Below, piece by piece: positions 50,135-60,384 of a stretch of DNA of 64,000 bases (its first letter is position 1; each line of letters begins with the position of its first letter). Below the pieces are notes generated by a model. It had not been told where the DNA came from. It made no database searches and saw only the letters and a program-made list of their open reading frames with translations. The position numbers were made by a program, and so were the translations under genes. The DNA is from Silurus meridionalis (taxonomy: Eukaryota; Chordata; Actinopteri; Siluriformes; Siluridae): the NCBI RefSeq assembly GCF_014805685.1, contig NC_060907.1, positions 3,018,697-3,082,696 on the forward strand. The letters are read 5' to 3'.

Positions 50135-52474
50135 GTGCCCATGGGGAAAAGCCGAGAAGAGGCAGAACAGAATGAAAAAGGAGAAGAAACAGTCCAGGAT
50201 AGGATAAATAAGTTAAGAGGAGGGTATGTTTCAGACCCAGAGAAAAGAGGATACGCCACAGATCCCGGTGAATATGATGTTCCAACAGTATACGGATGTG
50301 TCCAGACTCCGGGAGGAGAACAAATCGACATAGTAGGGGCAGCAAGGAAGCAGTTTCAAGACCCAGGAACAAGACCTAAGCAAGCTACGCACAGTACCCC
50401 TTATGCAGGAGGACAACGAGAATCAGAACTAGGGCAATCACAGGTGCAGCAAGAAAGAACATTGTATAAACAAGGATGGAGAAAGGTAGCACCTGATGAT
50501 CTAATAAGAGATAAGGAGACAGAACAAGGGAAACAACGAAGGTCCTCAGGATCAGTTGACCTGGGAACCCCCATGCAGTTTGGCAGTAAAGAATTCCTTG
50601 CGATCAATGAACAAAAAGAGGCGAAAGGACACCCGACTACCCCGGAAAGCTGGGAAGGAGAAAAACTAGAGTACAACGATTTTCTATGGGATCATGAAGG
50701 GGAACAGTTGAATCCACCAGAGGAGAAAAGAAGGAAGCGAAGCCTAGATGAGGTGGTACACCTACAAGGCGAGATGCGATTGGTTCCAGCAAGAGTAAGG
50801 GAAGAAGAAAAGATAGGAACACAGCAGCTTCTGGAACTAAGCCGCATTATAGTGGGCAACCTGGATGAAATGACACAAAGCATGAACAGACTAAAGATGG
50901 AACAAAAAGAGACAGTGGGCCAAGGACATCAGAGAAAAGAAGTTCACGCAGAGGCACTATATAACCTAAGGAAGAAAGTGGAACGGCTAGAGACAAAACA
51001 AGAAGCTATGGCAGAACAAGTCGCCCCAAAGCAGACTGACAAGCGAAGAAGGCACCCTGCAACCTCAAGTACCCGCATGAGTACCCGATCAGGAACCAGA
51101 GAAAAACAAAGAGAAGAGATGAAGAGGGAAGCATACAGAAGACAGCCAACAAGTAAAGAAGGAAATACAAGTGGCAGCAGCAGTGAAGCGGAAGAGGGAC
51201 AGTCACCCTTTGATGATGAAAAAGAAGGAATGGAAAAGGATGAAAAAGAAGTCGGAGGGCAACCAGGAACCCGCATGCTTCCACTACTAGTCAAAGACAA
51301 AAAAGTCACTTACATACCATGGACATTCATGGATCTCACAGGACTCATAGGCCGTCTCCCAAACATATGGGAAGGGGCACAAAAGTGGATCACAAAGCTG
51401 GAAGACCAAACAATGGGTCAGTGTCTAGCCATCGGAGATTTAAAGGCTATCTTGTCTCAAATACTAGGAAAAGCAAAAATGACAGATATCTTGAACCAAG
51501 CTGGACTGCTCAAAGCTGCAGATGATCCAGGATATGACCATGTGCAGTTGGGAAAAGTGAGACAACAACTGTGGGACGCACTAAGAAAGTTGTACCCAAC
51601 AAAAGCAGATCCGGGGAAGGTGGAGAAACTGAAGTTGCAAGAAGATGAGAGACCATCTCAGTTCATCCTAACCCTGCAAAATGCCTGGAAGGAAGAGATG
51701 GGGTCAAGATGGGATGAAAACGAAACCAATCGGGCACTGTTCAAGATGATGCTGAAGAGAGCACTCCCAGAAGAGGTACAGAAGAAACTGGAAGGAGTGG
51801 TAGGGCTGAACTCCGCACCATGGGAGACTTTTGAAGCCAATGTAATCCACTTTGTGGAAATGGAAAGAAAGAGAGAGAAAGAAGAAAGAAAAGCAGCTGA
51901 GCGACTGGTAGTGCAACTCCACAAGGCGCAACTGGGGGAACTGGTAGGAACCAAGAAAAAGGATGATAAACCAGCAACCCAGGCAGCCATGATGGTGCCA
52001 GCAACAGCACAACCAGCGATGCCAGCAGCCCAACAACCAGCTATGGCAGTGCCTCAGCCTGCAGCGATGGTGCAACCGCAACCACAAGTAATGTATCAAC
52101 CCCCAGCCCCGCTGATGGCTCCAGGAAATTATCAAATGGCTCCGCAGTATCAAATGGGACCCCAATTTCCCCAACAAAGAGGATGGGGAAATCCCAGAGG
52201 AAGAGGAAGGGGCGGACCACCAAGACCCATGTCCAGAGGCCAGTGGGGCCAGGGAGGACAACAAGGAGCCTGTTGGAACTGTAACAACACAGGTCACCTG
52301 AAACGAGATTGCCCATACCAACAAGGTATGGGACAAGCAGGCCCACTTGGAGGAATGGGAAGGAACCCCCAAGGAACAAACAATTGGGGAGGACAATGGA
52401 TGGGACCAGCTTATAATCAAGGCCCCGTCCCACCTGGTGGCAGCCCTATGGGGCCAGCCCCGGGAAACCAATGA
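50135..52474 (+). CDS. gag: Retroviral gag, capsid and nucleocapsid part
   Basis: 779 codons, opening at GTG (no ATG context; the frame extends upstream, so it is the continuation of gag after an indel). Residues about 220-290 form a predicted coiled coil; about 380-600 resemble gammaretroviral capsid (MDLTGLIGRLPN, DERPSQFILTLQNAW); then a Pro/Gln/Met-rich linker, an Arg-Gly-rich patch, and one zinc knuckle CX2CX4HX4C at 713-726 for genome RNA binding. Ends with TGA at 52472, in frame with the protease. Confidence 0.85.
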   Translation: MPMGKSREEAEQNEKGEETVQDRINKLRGGYVSDPEKRGYATDPGEYDVPTVYGCVQTPGGEQIDIVGAARKQFQDPGTRPKQATHSTPYAGGQRESELGQSQVQQERTLYKQGWRKVAPDDLIRDKETEQGKQRRSSGSVDLGTPMQFGSKEFLAINEQKEAKGHPTTPESWEGEKLEYNDFLWDHEGEQLNPPEEKRRKRSLDEVVHLQGEMRLVPARVREEEKIGTQQLLELSRIIVGNLDEMTQSMNRLKMEQKETVGQGHQRKEVHAEALYNLRKKVERLETKQEAMAEQVAPKQTDKRRRHPATSSTRMSTRSGTREKQREEMKREAYRRQPTSKEGNTSGSSSEAEEGQSPFDDEKEGMEKDEKEVGGQPGTRMLPLLVKDKKVTYIPWTFMDLTGLIGRLPNIWEGAQKWITKLEDQTMGQCLAIGDLKAILSQILGKAKMTDILNQAGLLKAADDPGYDHVQLGKVRQQLWDALRKLYPTKADPGKVEKLKLQEDERPSQFILTLQNAWKEEMGSRWDENETNRALFKMMLKRALPEEVQKKLEGVVGLNSAPWETFEANVIHFVEMERKREKEERKAAERLVVQLHKAQLGELVGTKKKDDKPATQAAMMVPATAQPAMPAAQQPAMAVPQPAAMVQPQPQVMYQPPAPLMAPGNYQMAPQYQMGPQFPQQRGWGNPRGRGRGGPPRPMSRGQWGQGGQQGACWNCNNTGHLKRDCPYQQGMGQAGPLGGMGRNPQGTNNWGGQWMGPAYNQGPVPPGGSPMGPAPGNQ

Positions 52475-53425
52475 AGATGCCCAGAGAAGCCGAAGGGGGA
52501 GTTGGTGCAGTGTACCACCTCACTGCATCCAGCACAAGAGCCAACAATGATGGTGGTAATTGGAGATAACATAAAAGCATCATTTCTGGTGGACACTGGG
52601 GCAACGTATTCATCAATAGGAAAAGAAGGCTCAGCACTCCCCCTTACCCGTAAGGCAATAAAAGCAGTAGGAATCTCTGGAAAAACACAGACCTTACAGT
52701 TCACAGAACCCCAGTGGATAACAATCGCCGGAATAAGCGTCCAAACACCGCTACTCTACTCACCAGCCACGCCAGTAAACTTACTAGGCAGAGACGCGCT
52801 ATGCAAATTAGGAGCCAAAATACACTGTGGACCCACAGGAGTATGGGTCACATTACCAGATGCAATCTCATCTCAGTATCCAGTACTATGGAGAGAGCGA
52901 GAAGAAAACTATCTGGAGCTAGATAAAGTCTACTGGCTAGAAATCTGGGAAAAGGAAAAATCAGGTCTTTGGAAAACATTCAGTGAGTGGAAGCCGTGGC
53001 TTCAACTCATGAGACCTGACTGCCGCAATGCTAGAGAGCCATTACACTGCACAATGAGGTATGATGAGGGGGATCAGGATGAAGAATACAACAAACTATG
53101 GGATCAAACCCAAGAAGGAAGGATATGTGGACTCAGGACAAAGACCATAATCATAGGGCCAGAGGGAATGGCAGCTGAAGTCGAACTGCCCGACGAAGTA
53201 AAAGACTGGTACCAAGTGGACAATGCGGCACCTCATGTCACTCTGATGATCGGGCAGAACTTTGAATCAAAAAATCTAGGGCCAATGGTTAGGGAGGCAC
53301 AAGGAGTACAAGTGGAACTTAACACACAACTCCAAGGTAGTGATTTCAGAAGATGGAAAATATCTAAAGATCAAAGGGGAAGGAACAGAACAGGTAGTGG
53401 CAACCCAAGTGCTAGTAACCCCTAA
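52475..53425 (+). CDS. pro: Retroviral protease, readthrough of gag
   Basis: In the same frame as gag, separated only by TGA; open from 52475 to 53425. The aspartic protease active site DTGA (52592-52603) and the flap-distal LLGRDAL are intact. About 200 residues of unassigned sequence follow. Frame changes to the pol stub within 53330-53425. Cleaves Gag and Gag-Pol in family members. Expression presumably by stop-codon readthrough. Confidence 0.85.
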   Translation, partial: RCPEKPKGELVQCTTSLHPAQEPTMMVVIGDNIKASFLVDTGATYSSIGKEGSALPLTRKAIKAVGISGKTQTLQFTEPQWITIAGISVQTPLLYSPATPVNLLGRDALCKLGAKIHCGPTGVWVTLPDAISSQYPVLWREREENYLELDKVYWLEIWEKEKSGLWKTFSEWKPWLQLMRPDCRNAREPLHCTMRYDEGDQDEEYNKLWDQTQEGRICGLRTKTIIIGPEGMAAEVELPDEVKDWYQVDNAAPHVTLMIGQNFESKNLGPMVREAQGVQVELNTQLQGSDFRRWKISKDQRGRNRTGSGNPSASNP

Positions 53426-53603
53426 GACGAAGAGTAAAGGACAGACGGAAAAAGAGACACAAATGACTCTAGTGCTAGGGGAACAAGAACTAACAGAGCA
53501 GGAAAAAGAAGAAGCCTTAAGAGAAATCCCTGACCAGCTGTGGACAAAACACCCTCGCCCGACCTACCACCACTATATGACACACTTAACCTTAACGATA
53601 TAG
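53340..53603 (+). pseudogene. pol: Pol N-terminal stub
   Basis: 87 codons in a frame shifted from the protease. It ends EALREIPDQLWTKHPRP, reminiscent of the sequence before the reverse transcriptase in gamma-type pol, then runs into a stop 17 bases before the env ATG. No reverse transcriptase, RNase H or integrase sequence occurs anywhere between the LTRs. Confidence 0.6.
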
Positions 53604-53619
53604 CGTGGGAATAGCAAAT

Positions 53620-56193
53620 ATGACTAAAATACAACTTAAGACGAAGAAGGTTGAACAACCTAAAAAGCGAATGCTCAACACAGAGCATTACTGTATAGCT
53701 TATCTCCTTACTATATCAACTATATTGCTGTATGGCCTAACCATGCTGGCCATGAATTACCCGTCGCACAATGGCACCAACATCTCCAACGAAACATGCA
53801 CCAATATGATCAAGCCGACTCAAGCCCCTCGGAAACACCAAGCAAGAAAACGCAGGGAGGTAGGTCAGGGATTTGCCTACATAGCAGGGGTCCAAGTATA
53901 CCGCTCCAATTTTACCCCAGTAACCCCTGACTTATGGCCACCAGCAAATGGCTCTATAGGCAACCATATGTGGTGTGCTCTTAATCTAATGGTAGCAGCC
54001 AACCATACACAGACAGCCCAAGCAACCGCCCTTTTTCGCAACAAACATTGGTACCACGTTAGATACTCAGTCAGCTACACAGGTCCCGCAATTCCGCATA
54101 ACGTAGACATACAAAGTTGGGCAGATAATGCTACAAATGCTGATTTCTTACTCACAGTAGAGGTAGGGGTACGACGTCCAAACGTACTAAATGATTTAAG
54201 TGATCCAACAATAGCTATTGTGATCACAGGCAGGCCAAAGCACGGAGCATGTAAGCGTCTACATGGCATCTGGTTACATTATTATTACACACAACAATCA
54301 TCACCCCGGTCTACCTCAGTACAAACAAGCAATAGGGATTCCAGTACAGGTGCACGGGTGTACGCTACGGGAGGCCAACCTGGTCTCCAACCCCGTCAGG
54401 CAGCCATAGACTTCTGGTTAATATGCGGAGGGCCATCTAGTAGTTCACCAAGTATGTTCTCTGCGCTAACCAATGCAACGAATCTCACCTCATATTATGC
54501 CCCCTGCAACAGCACACAGCAACTAAGTCATTTTCTCGTGCATATGGCTCTAAACGACTCTTGCCCGGATACCTGTCAGTCACCAGAGGGTAGAGTGTGG
54601 GGTATTGACGGCCGTTATAATGCAAGTGGTAGTCCTGGGTTTCCGCCAAATGTCTCCTCCACCGTCACTCTCCTTAGCGTCACCATACACAACGACACTG
54701 ACAGTCAGGCTACCCCGCCTAATCTATATTATGCCTGGTTACAAGACACGGCACGTCAAGCACACCCGAATAGCACGTGTGTCGTGTGTCACAAACGATC
54801 GAGGCACTTGCCACATGTTATGCCCACCAGAGGAATTCGCGAATGTGCGATGTCCCCATACAACAGCACCCACCTTTGCCCAGCGGCATGCTTGCTAGGA
54901 GCAGCTGCTCACACTCATGGAGCAGAATGGATGCAGAATTACAGTAAATCCTGTTCATATACCCCAGATGCAACCGAGACCCCCACAGACTTACGAGTGC
55001 GTGTGTATCCAGAGCAGAAATTCCCGCTATGTATTAAAGGACGAGGGTCGGTAACAGTAGGAAGTGTTGCAAAAACAGCATGCCAAGACACATTAGAAGC
55101 GAACCACCCCATGATTAATATGATTCTGAACTGTAATACCTCGCACTACGGATGTGAATCCAACGTTACGGTCCAAGTAATTATTCCAAACCTTAGGTTA
55201 GGCACCTTACCCTTAGCAGACATATTCTGGTATTGTGGGGAACCACAAGGGTTGCAGACCCTTCCCAAATTTTGGGATGGGCTCTGCACCCCAGTCCTAT
55301 TGGAAGGACATCTCACAGTATTCGAGTTAAATGAAACCAGACTGGAACAGATCCTTAAGACCCCCGTACATTCTACCGTGCGCTCGCGTACTCGCCGTGA
55401 CACCGTGACTCTTAACGATGTAAGTTTGAATAGGTATTTCACCTTGGGTAACGCCACACATCTGACGCAATGGGACAATGATGCTTTTGTATATGTCGAC
55501 TGGTCAGGAGAACCAGCGGGAGTACCTGAACAATATCGTGCCTTACAAGAAGCATCGTCCACGGCCTGGACAGTGTTCCTCCCCCATGTGCAGGTACACA
55601 GAAACATGAAATGGATTAATTACATTTGGTACAATCAGCAACGATTCATCAACCACACAATAGCAGCCTTGGACCTAATGGCTGAACAATTACATGCTAC
55701 CACCATGATGACAGTACAGAATCGTTTCGCCTTAGACACTATGCGTGGACCAGACCAAGGAGTCTGTACTCTTTTCGGCTCAGACTGCTGTGCCATAATA
55801 CCATTGCATACGGGCCCATCTGGCGCACTAAACACTGTGTTCAACCGAATGAAGGCTTTGCGAAAGGAAGTAACTCAGAACAACGCATCCCCAGACCCAG
55901 CCTGGTACAAATGGTCGATGTCAGGCGATTGGTTAGCAGGCCTGATACGCATCCTCACGATTGTTGGTTTTGTCTTAATCGTGGTCCTAGCCCTTGTTTG
56001 CTGCGGCATTCCACTTATTCGTGCCCTTATTGACAAGACTGTGCATTCATTATTCGGACAATATCTTATGATGCATACCAAAATCCATGGCACAGACGTG
56101 GAAGACCAGGCCCCTTTACTCCGAGGCGAAGGCCTCTATCCTCTGACGGAGCAGGAGGAAGAAACAGATATACAGGGAGTGCAGAATTATTAG
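53620..56193 (+). CDS. env: Retroviral envelope glycoprotein
   Basis: About 857 codons from ATG 53620, uninterrupted. N-terminal region: hydrophobic segment at residues 26-46 followed by a furin-type site RKRR (76-79). Surface subunit with many N-glycosylation sites and CXXC (387-390). Furin site RTRR (590-593) before the transmembrane subunit, which has CX6CC (716-724), the covalent gamma-type arrangement, a membrane anchor at about 775-800, and a cytoplasmic tail. The last eight codons come from the DD37E transposon, whose insertion at 56173 truncates the tail. Mediates receptor binding and fusion in exogenous relatives. Confidence 0.88.
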   Translation: MTKIQLKTKKVEQPKKRMLNTEHYCIAYLLTISTILLYGLTMLAMNYPSHNGTNISNETCTNMIKPTQAPRKHQARKRREVGQGFAYIAGVQVYRSNFTPVTPDLWPPANGSIGNHMWCALNLMVAANHTQTAQATALFRNKHWYHVRYSVSYTGPAIPHNVDIQSWADNATNADFLLTVEVGVRRPNVLNDLSDPTIAIVITGRPKHGACKRLHGIWLHYYYTQQSSPRSTSVQTSNRDSSTGARVYATGGQPGLQPRQAAIDFWLICGGPSSSSPSMFSALTNATNLTSYYAPCNSTQQLSHFLVHMALNDSCPDTCQSPEGRVWGIDGRYNASGSPGFPPNVSSTVTLLSVTIHNDTDSQATPPNLYYAWLQDTARQAHPNSTCVVCHKRSRHLPHVMPTRGIRECAMSPYNSTHLCPAACLLGAAAHTHGAEWMQNYSKSCSYTPDATETPTDLRVRVYPEQKFPLCIKGRGSVTVGSVAKTACQDTLEANHPMINMILNCNTSHYGCESNVTVQVIIPNLRLGTLPLADIFWYCGEPQGLQTLPKFWDGLCTPVLLEGHLTVFELNETRLEQILKTPVHSTVRSRTRRDTVTLNDVSLNRYFTLGNATHLTQWDNDAFVYVDWSGEPAGVPEQYRALQEASSTAWTVFLPHVQVHRNMKWINYIWYNQQRFINHTIAALDLMAEQLHATTMMTVQNRFALDTMRGPDQGVCTLFGSDCCAIIPLHTGPSGALNTVFNRMKALRKEVTQNNASPDPAWYKWSMSGDWLAGLIRILTIVGFVLIVVLALVCCGIPLIRALIDKTVHSLFGQYLMMHTKIHGTDVEDQAPLLRGEGLYPLTEQEEETDIQGVQNY

Positions 56194-57725
56194 GCAAGTT
56201 GTATTTTTGAGGATTAATTTTATTTGAGGATTTAATTTGAACAACAACCATGTTCTCAATGAACACAAAAAACTCATTAATATCAAAGCTGAATATTTTT
56301 GGAAGTAGTTTTTAGTTTTAGCTATTTTAGGGGGATATCTGTGTGTGCAGGTGACTATTACTGTGCATAATTATTAGGCAACTTAACAAAAAACAAATTC
56401 ATACCCATTTCAATTATTTATTTTTACCAGTGAAACCAATATAACATCTCAACATTCACAAATATACATTTCTGACATTCAAAACCAAACAAAACAAATC
56501 AGTGACCAATATAGCCACCTTTCTTTGCAAGGACACTCAAAAGCCTGCCATCCATGGATTCTGTCAGTGTTTTGATCTGTTCACCATCAACATTGCAGCA
56601 GCAACCACAGCCTCCCAGACACTGTTCAGAGAGGTGTACTGTTTTCCTCCTTGTAAATCGCACATTTGATGATGGACCACAGGTTCTCAATGGGGTTCAG
56701 ATCAGGTGAACAAGGAGGCCATATCATTAGATTTTCTTCTTTATACCCTTTCTTGCCAGCCACGCTGTGGAGTACTTGGGCGTGTGTGATGGAGCATTGT
56801 CCTGCATGAAAATCATGTTTTTCTTGAAGGATGCAGACTTCTTCCTGTACCACTGCTTGAAGAAGGTGTCTTCCAGAAACTGGCAGTAGGACTGGGAGTT
56901 CAGCTTGACTCCATCCTCAACCCGAAAAGGCCCCACAAGCTCATCTTTGATGATACCAGCCCAAACCAGTACTCCACCTCCACCTTGCTGGCGTCTGAGT
57001 CGGACTGGAGCTCTCTGCCCTTTACCAATCCAGCCACGGGCCCATCCATCTGGCCCATCAAGACTCACTCTCATTTCATCAGTCCATAAAACCTTAGAAA
57101 ATCAGTCTTGAGATATTTCTTGGCCCAGTCTTGACGTTTCAGCTTGTGTGTCTTGTTCAGTGGTGGTCGACTTTCTGCCTTTCTTACCTTGGCCATGTCT
57201 CTGAGTATTGCACACCTTGTGCTTTTGGGCACTCAGTGATGTTGCAGCTCTGAAATATGGCCAAACTGGTGGCAAGTGGCATCTTGGCAGCTGCACGCTT
57301 GACTTTTCTCAGTTCACGGGCAGTTATTTTGTGCCTTGGTTTTTCCACACGCTTCTTGCGACCCTGTCGACTATTTTGAATGAAACGCTTGATTGTTCGA
57401 TGATCACGCTTCAGAAGCTTGGCTATTTTAAGACTGCTGCATCCCTCTGCAATATATCTCACTATTTTTGACTTTTCTGAGCCTGTCAAGTCCTTCTTTT
57501 GACCCATTTTGCCAAAGGAAAGGAAGTTGCCTAATAATTATGCACACCTGATATAGGGTGTTGATGTCATTAGACCACACCCCTTCTCATTACAGAGATG
57601 CACATCACCTAATATGCTTAATTGGTAGTAGGCTTTCCAGCCTATACAGCTTGGAGTAAGACAACATGCATAACGAGGATGATGTGGTCAAAATACTCAT
57701 TTGCCTAATAATTCTGCACTCCCTG
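56173..57725 (-). mobile_element. DD37E Tc1/mariner transposon, copy 2
   Basis: 1553 bp, TA on both sides, ends CAGGGAGTGCAGAATTATTA as in copy 1 (21612-23165). Inserted in the last codons of env. The two copies differ mainly by single-base indels and a few substitutions. Confidence 0.93.
56499..57507 (-). pseudogene. DD37E transposase, copy 2 (broken)
   Basis: Same protein as copy 1: DNA-binding part 57184-57507, catalytic part in pieces (56727-57074, 56626-56853, 56499-56690). QDNAPSH and NPIENLW remain. At least three frame changes, including missing single bases in A and T runs relative to copy 1. Confidence 0.85.
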
Positions 57726-57807
57726 TATATATGTGACTTAAGCGTACCCCCTCGTTCCTCCTACCCCATAGTAGCCTTTTGCTTTATGTGTTTTCTGTTT
57801 CCAGACT

Positions 57808-58791
57808 ATGGCGAATCAACGTCACCGGTATCCTCCAGCGCCCCTGGTGCTGCCGTTTCCACCACCACGGTCCGGCTCGCCACGTCCACAGTCACACTTT
57901 TTACCACGTAACTTACAGCGCACCCTGCTTGCCTGTCGTCATAGCTGTGCGCTCCCTACCCCAAACCATTGCAACGAGCACCCATCGCGACAAGTATTCC
58001 TCTTTGCTTTTATGCACCCACGCTGCGGGGCATGTCTCTATGTTATGACATATCTCCAAGCCCTCGCCAGTCCCATTTTAAAGCACCTTTCCTTGGAAGG
58101 TAGGGGATGTTCAAATCAACCTGCCTTACAACCGTACCCTCCCGTGACACTGTGTCCACAACTCGCTAAAACGACAAATTGGCGCCCCCTTACCACTGAC
58201 CCGTACGTCACACACCTAATCCACAACTGTGTACGTAGGGAGTTTCGTCCCGTTGCCCGACTATTAGCACATGCAAATGTGACCCTTAACACTATAGAAT
58301 GGCTGTGCCCCCATCCTCATCAGGATACCACTCCAGACTGGCGGTGCCGTAGCCCCGCCGATCAGACTTATCAGTTGACATCCCTACTCACGATTACAGT
58401 ACATTCCTACACAGTCCACCGGATCATATCGGTAGCTGAGGACTTTGGTAGCTCCGCGTATCATGCGTTCCTAATCACCCCGTCCATTCCCGCTGAAGCC
58501 ACACTCCAATATCACACCATCTCGGTAGGCGAATATCCGGTATGGACCTCGCTGACCCCTGACGTGAAACGCATGCTGCAACAGTTTCGCACCAAACTAC
58601 CCATCCAAGGTCCCATACCAGACCCCTGTCCAAGAGGAGTGGATTCCTTGGTCTGTGTATCTCCTGCACACAAAAGGAGAACCCTCATAAAGAAGGACCT
58701 CTGGAAGAACTTCAGCGCCGGACACAAGATAAACGCCCCTTTGCCCAGCAGCCTTCGAGATCTGGTACCACACCATGACTGGTGGTGGTAG
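57808..58791 (+). CDS. Retroviral accessory protein 1, unknown function
   Basis: 327 codons from ATG 57808, preceded by an acceptor-like ctgtttccag. N-terminus Pro/Arg-rich, then Cys-containing region with CGAC (CxxC), then a region with LLAHANVTLN, TITVHSYTVHRI, YHAFLIT and INAPLP. No signal peptide or clear membrane span. Not recognised from any family. Homologous to the next gene, so the pair arose by tandem duplication. Located where complex retroviruses carry regulatory genes. Confidence 0.75.
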   Translation: MANQRHRYPPAPLVLPFPPPRSGSPRPQSHFLPRNLQRTLLACRHSCALPTPNHCNEHPSRQVFLFAFMHPRCGACLYVMTYLQALASPILKHLSLEGRGCSNQPALQPYPPVTLCPQLAKTTNWRPLTTDPYVTHLIHNCVRREFRPVARLLAHANVTLNTIEWLCPHPHQDTTPDWRCRSPADQTYQLTSLLTITVHSYTVHRIISVAEDFGSSAYHAFLITPSIPAEATLQYHTISVGEYPVWTSLTPDVKRMLQQFRTKLPIQGPIPDPCPRGVDSLVCVSPAHKRRTLIKKDLWKNFSAGHKINAPLPSSLRDLVPHHDWWW

Positions 58792-58868
58792 CTTTCCTGG
58801 AGATTTATGTCGTTTCGTCTTTTGTCCTTTGTTGTCTCGTTCATATATGTTATGTGCAGATCCAGACA

Positions 58869-59754
58869 ATGGCAGCCGCAGGGCCACCTCCAGGACTGCC
58901 CTTACCTCCCGCCGGCCCGAGAAGAGTTGCAGGTCCCCGCCGGCTTGACTTCTTATCCTGTACTATCCAACGATCCTACTGTTCTGGTAGTCCAACCCAA
59001 CCTCCGGGAGAGGCTCGACGTGCCTATATTTTCCTGTCCAACAGCAGCAACTGCAGAGCTTGTCATACCATAGCACGCTACGCTCAACCACCCTCAGCCT
59101 GGGTGTCCCTCAACGACCTGCCGCAGTTTCCATCAGACCTTCGTAGACGCAGCATGGCAGCACCGTACCCGCCAGATCCCCGCATCCCTGGAACGGATCT
59201 ACAACTTCACTGGAGTACCCTTGTAGAGGACGGTCCACGTCCTCTTTCTCTTATCTTGGCACACGCTGACTTTACATTGTCCTGCCAACACTGGATACAT
59301 AAGAATAACAGACGCATGGAATATACGATTCAAGCATCTAAGCCGCTTACAGTTACCACACACACATATAAAATTCGACGGCTTTTAACCGGTAACCTCA
59401 GCGTACGGCGGTGTCAACATGCACGCTTTTCTGCTGACTCGGGACGTACTGCAACAGGCCACACTGAAATTTTATTCAATTTCCCTGGTGGACGACGAAC
59501 TATGGACTAACGTGCCTCGTGCTGCCCTGCGGACGCTGCAAGCTCTCCCTATACAGCCACCTGTTCATCCGTTGTTTTATAGCGTGGACTCATCAGTACA
59601 TGTCTCTTCACGCGATCATCTCATCCCCGTCAACCGTCACGACATATGGGCGCGACTACAGGCGGACTGCAGGATTACCGCCCCGTTGCCCTTCTGGACT
59701 CGTCATATCGCGCCATCATTGGTATTGGCATTAATGTTAAGGTTGTTCCCCTGA
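58869..59754 (+). pseudogene. Retroviral accessory protein 2, paralogue of protein 1, one frameshift
   Basis: ATG at 58869 in the context ccagacaATGGC, matching ccagactATGGC of gene 1, with an acceptor-like ttatgtgcag upstream. The first part (to about 59400) has a Pro-rich N-terminus, CRAC (CxxC) and ILAHADFTLS, TVTTHTYKIRRL. The second part (59419-59754, next frame) has HAFLLT, YSISLVDDELWT, ITAPLPFW. The order matches gene 1 throughout; the frame change lies near 59395-59415. Confidence 0.7.
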
Positions 59755-60370
59755 CTGTTACTTTGGATCTGGTGGTCATTGTCACACTGTCGCGCCACGG
59801 CGGGCAGAGTGGGAATTTTCCCTCACGATTTGCCTCCGAGGGTTTTTCGCCCACTCCTGATCCATGTTTGAGAAGGCCAGTATGAGCCATTATATGTATG
59901 AGGGAAGTAATGTAATGTGGAGTAATGTGGGAGTAATGTGGAATTAATAATGTGTGAAAGTTAATGAGAATTTGAAGGTTGAATTATTTGAATTTAATGG
60001 ACTTTGACGTTAAAATGTGGAATTTAAATTTGTGAGTTTGATTGAATGGAATTGAATTTAATGGGGAATTTGTGGTCGGGGGGCTTATGGTATTATTTTA
60101 AGATATGGGGGACTAAGTGATAATGTTTAGGTGCATAAGCGCCAGCTCGTGTAGATTTGAGGACCATAGTGTATTATTTATGGTCTGTTGATTTACTTTG
60201 CCTACCGAGTATAGTTTAAATAGAAGTGAAGTTTTAATATTAATCAATGACTGTTTTTGTGTTGTCCTACAATTATTGCATTATTTGAATCTATCCAGTG
60301 ATTGTAAAGATGCATGCAAGCGCCATGATTAAGAAAGAAGGAAATAGTTTGTGTGAAACTTTTCAGTTTC
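59755..60370 (+). other. 3' non-coding region of the retrovirus
   Basis: AT-rich, no open frame of note. At 59901-59941 it carries repeats of agtaatgtgg that resemble the true polypurine/LTR junction. Confidence 0.5.
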
Positions 60371-60381
60371 AGAAGGGGAAG
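60371..60381 (+). other. Polypurine tract
   Basis: AGAAGGGGAAG, three bases before the 3' LTR; expected plus-strand primer. Confidence 0.75.
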
Positions 60382-60384
60382 TAA

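Noticed and set aside
49752..50372. 206-codon and similar minus-strand frames over gag and protease
   Set aside because: Hydrophobic, Leu/Phe/Ser-rich reversals of an A-rich coding strand; no motifs and no start context.
53620..53860. Foamy-virus origin of the element, suggested by the long Env leader
   Set aside because: CXXC plus CX6CC, a Gag zinc knuckle and the in-frame gag-protease stop are gamma/epsilon traits; the primer site is not Lys-type.
53620..56193. Domesticated (syncytin-like) host env
   Set aside because: Env sits inside a recent insertion with similar LTRs and a transposon in its end; an open frame alone does not show host use.
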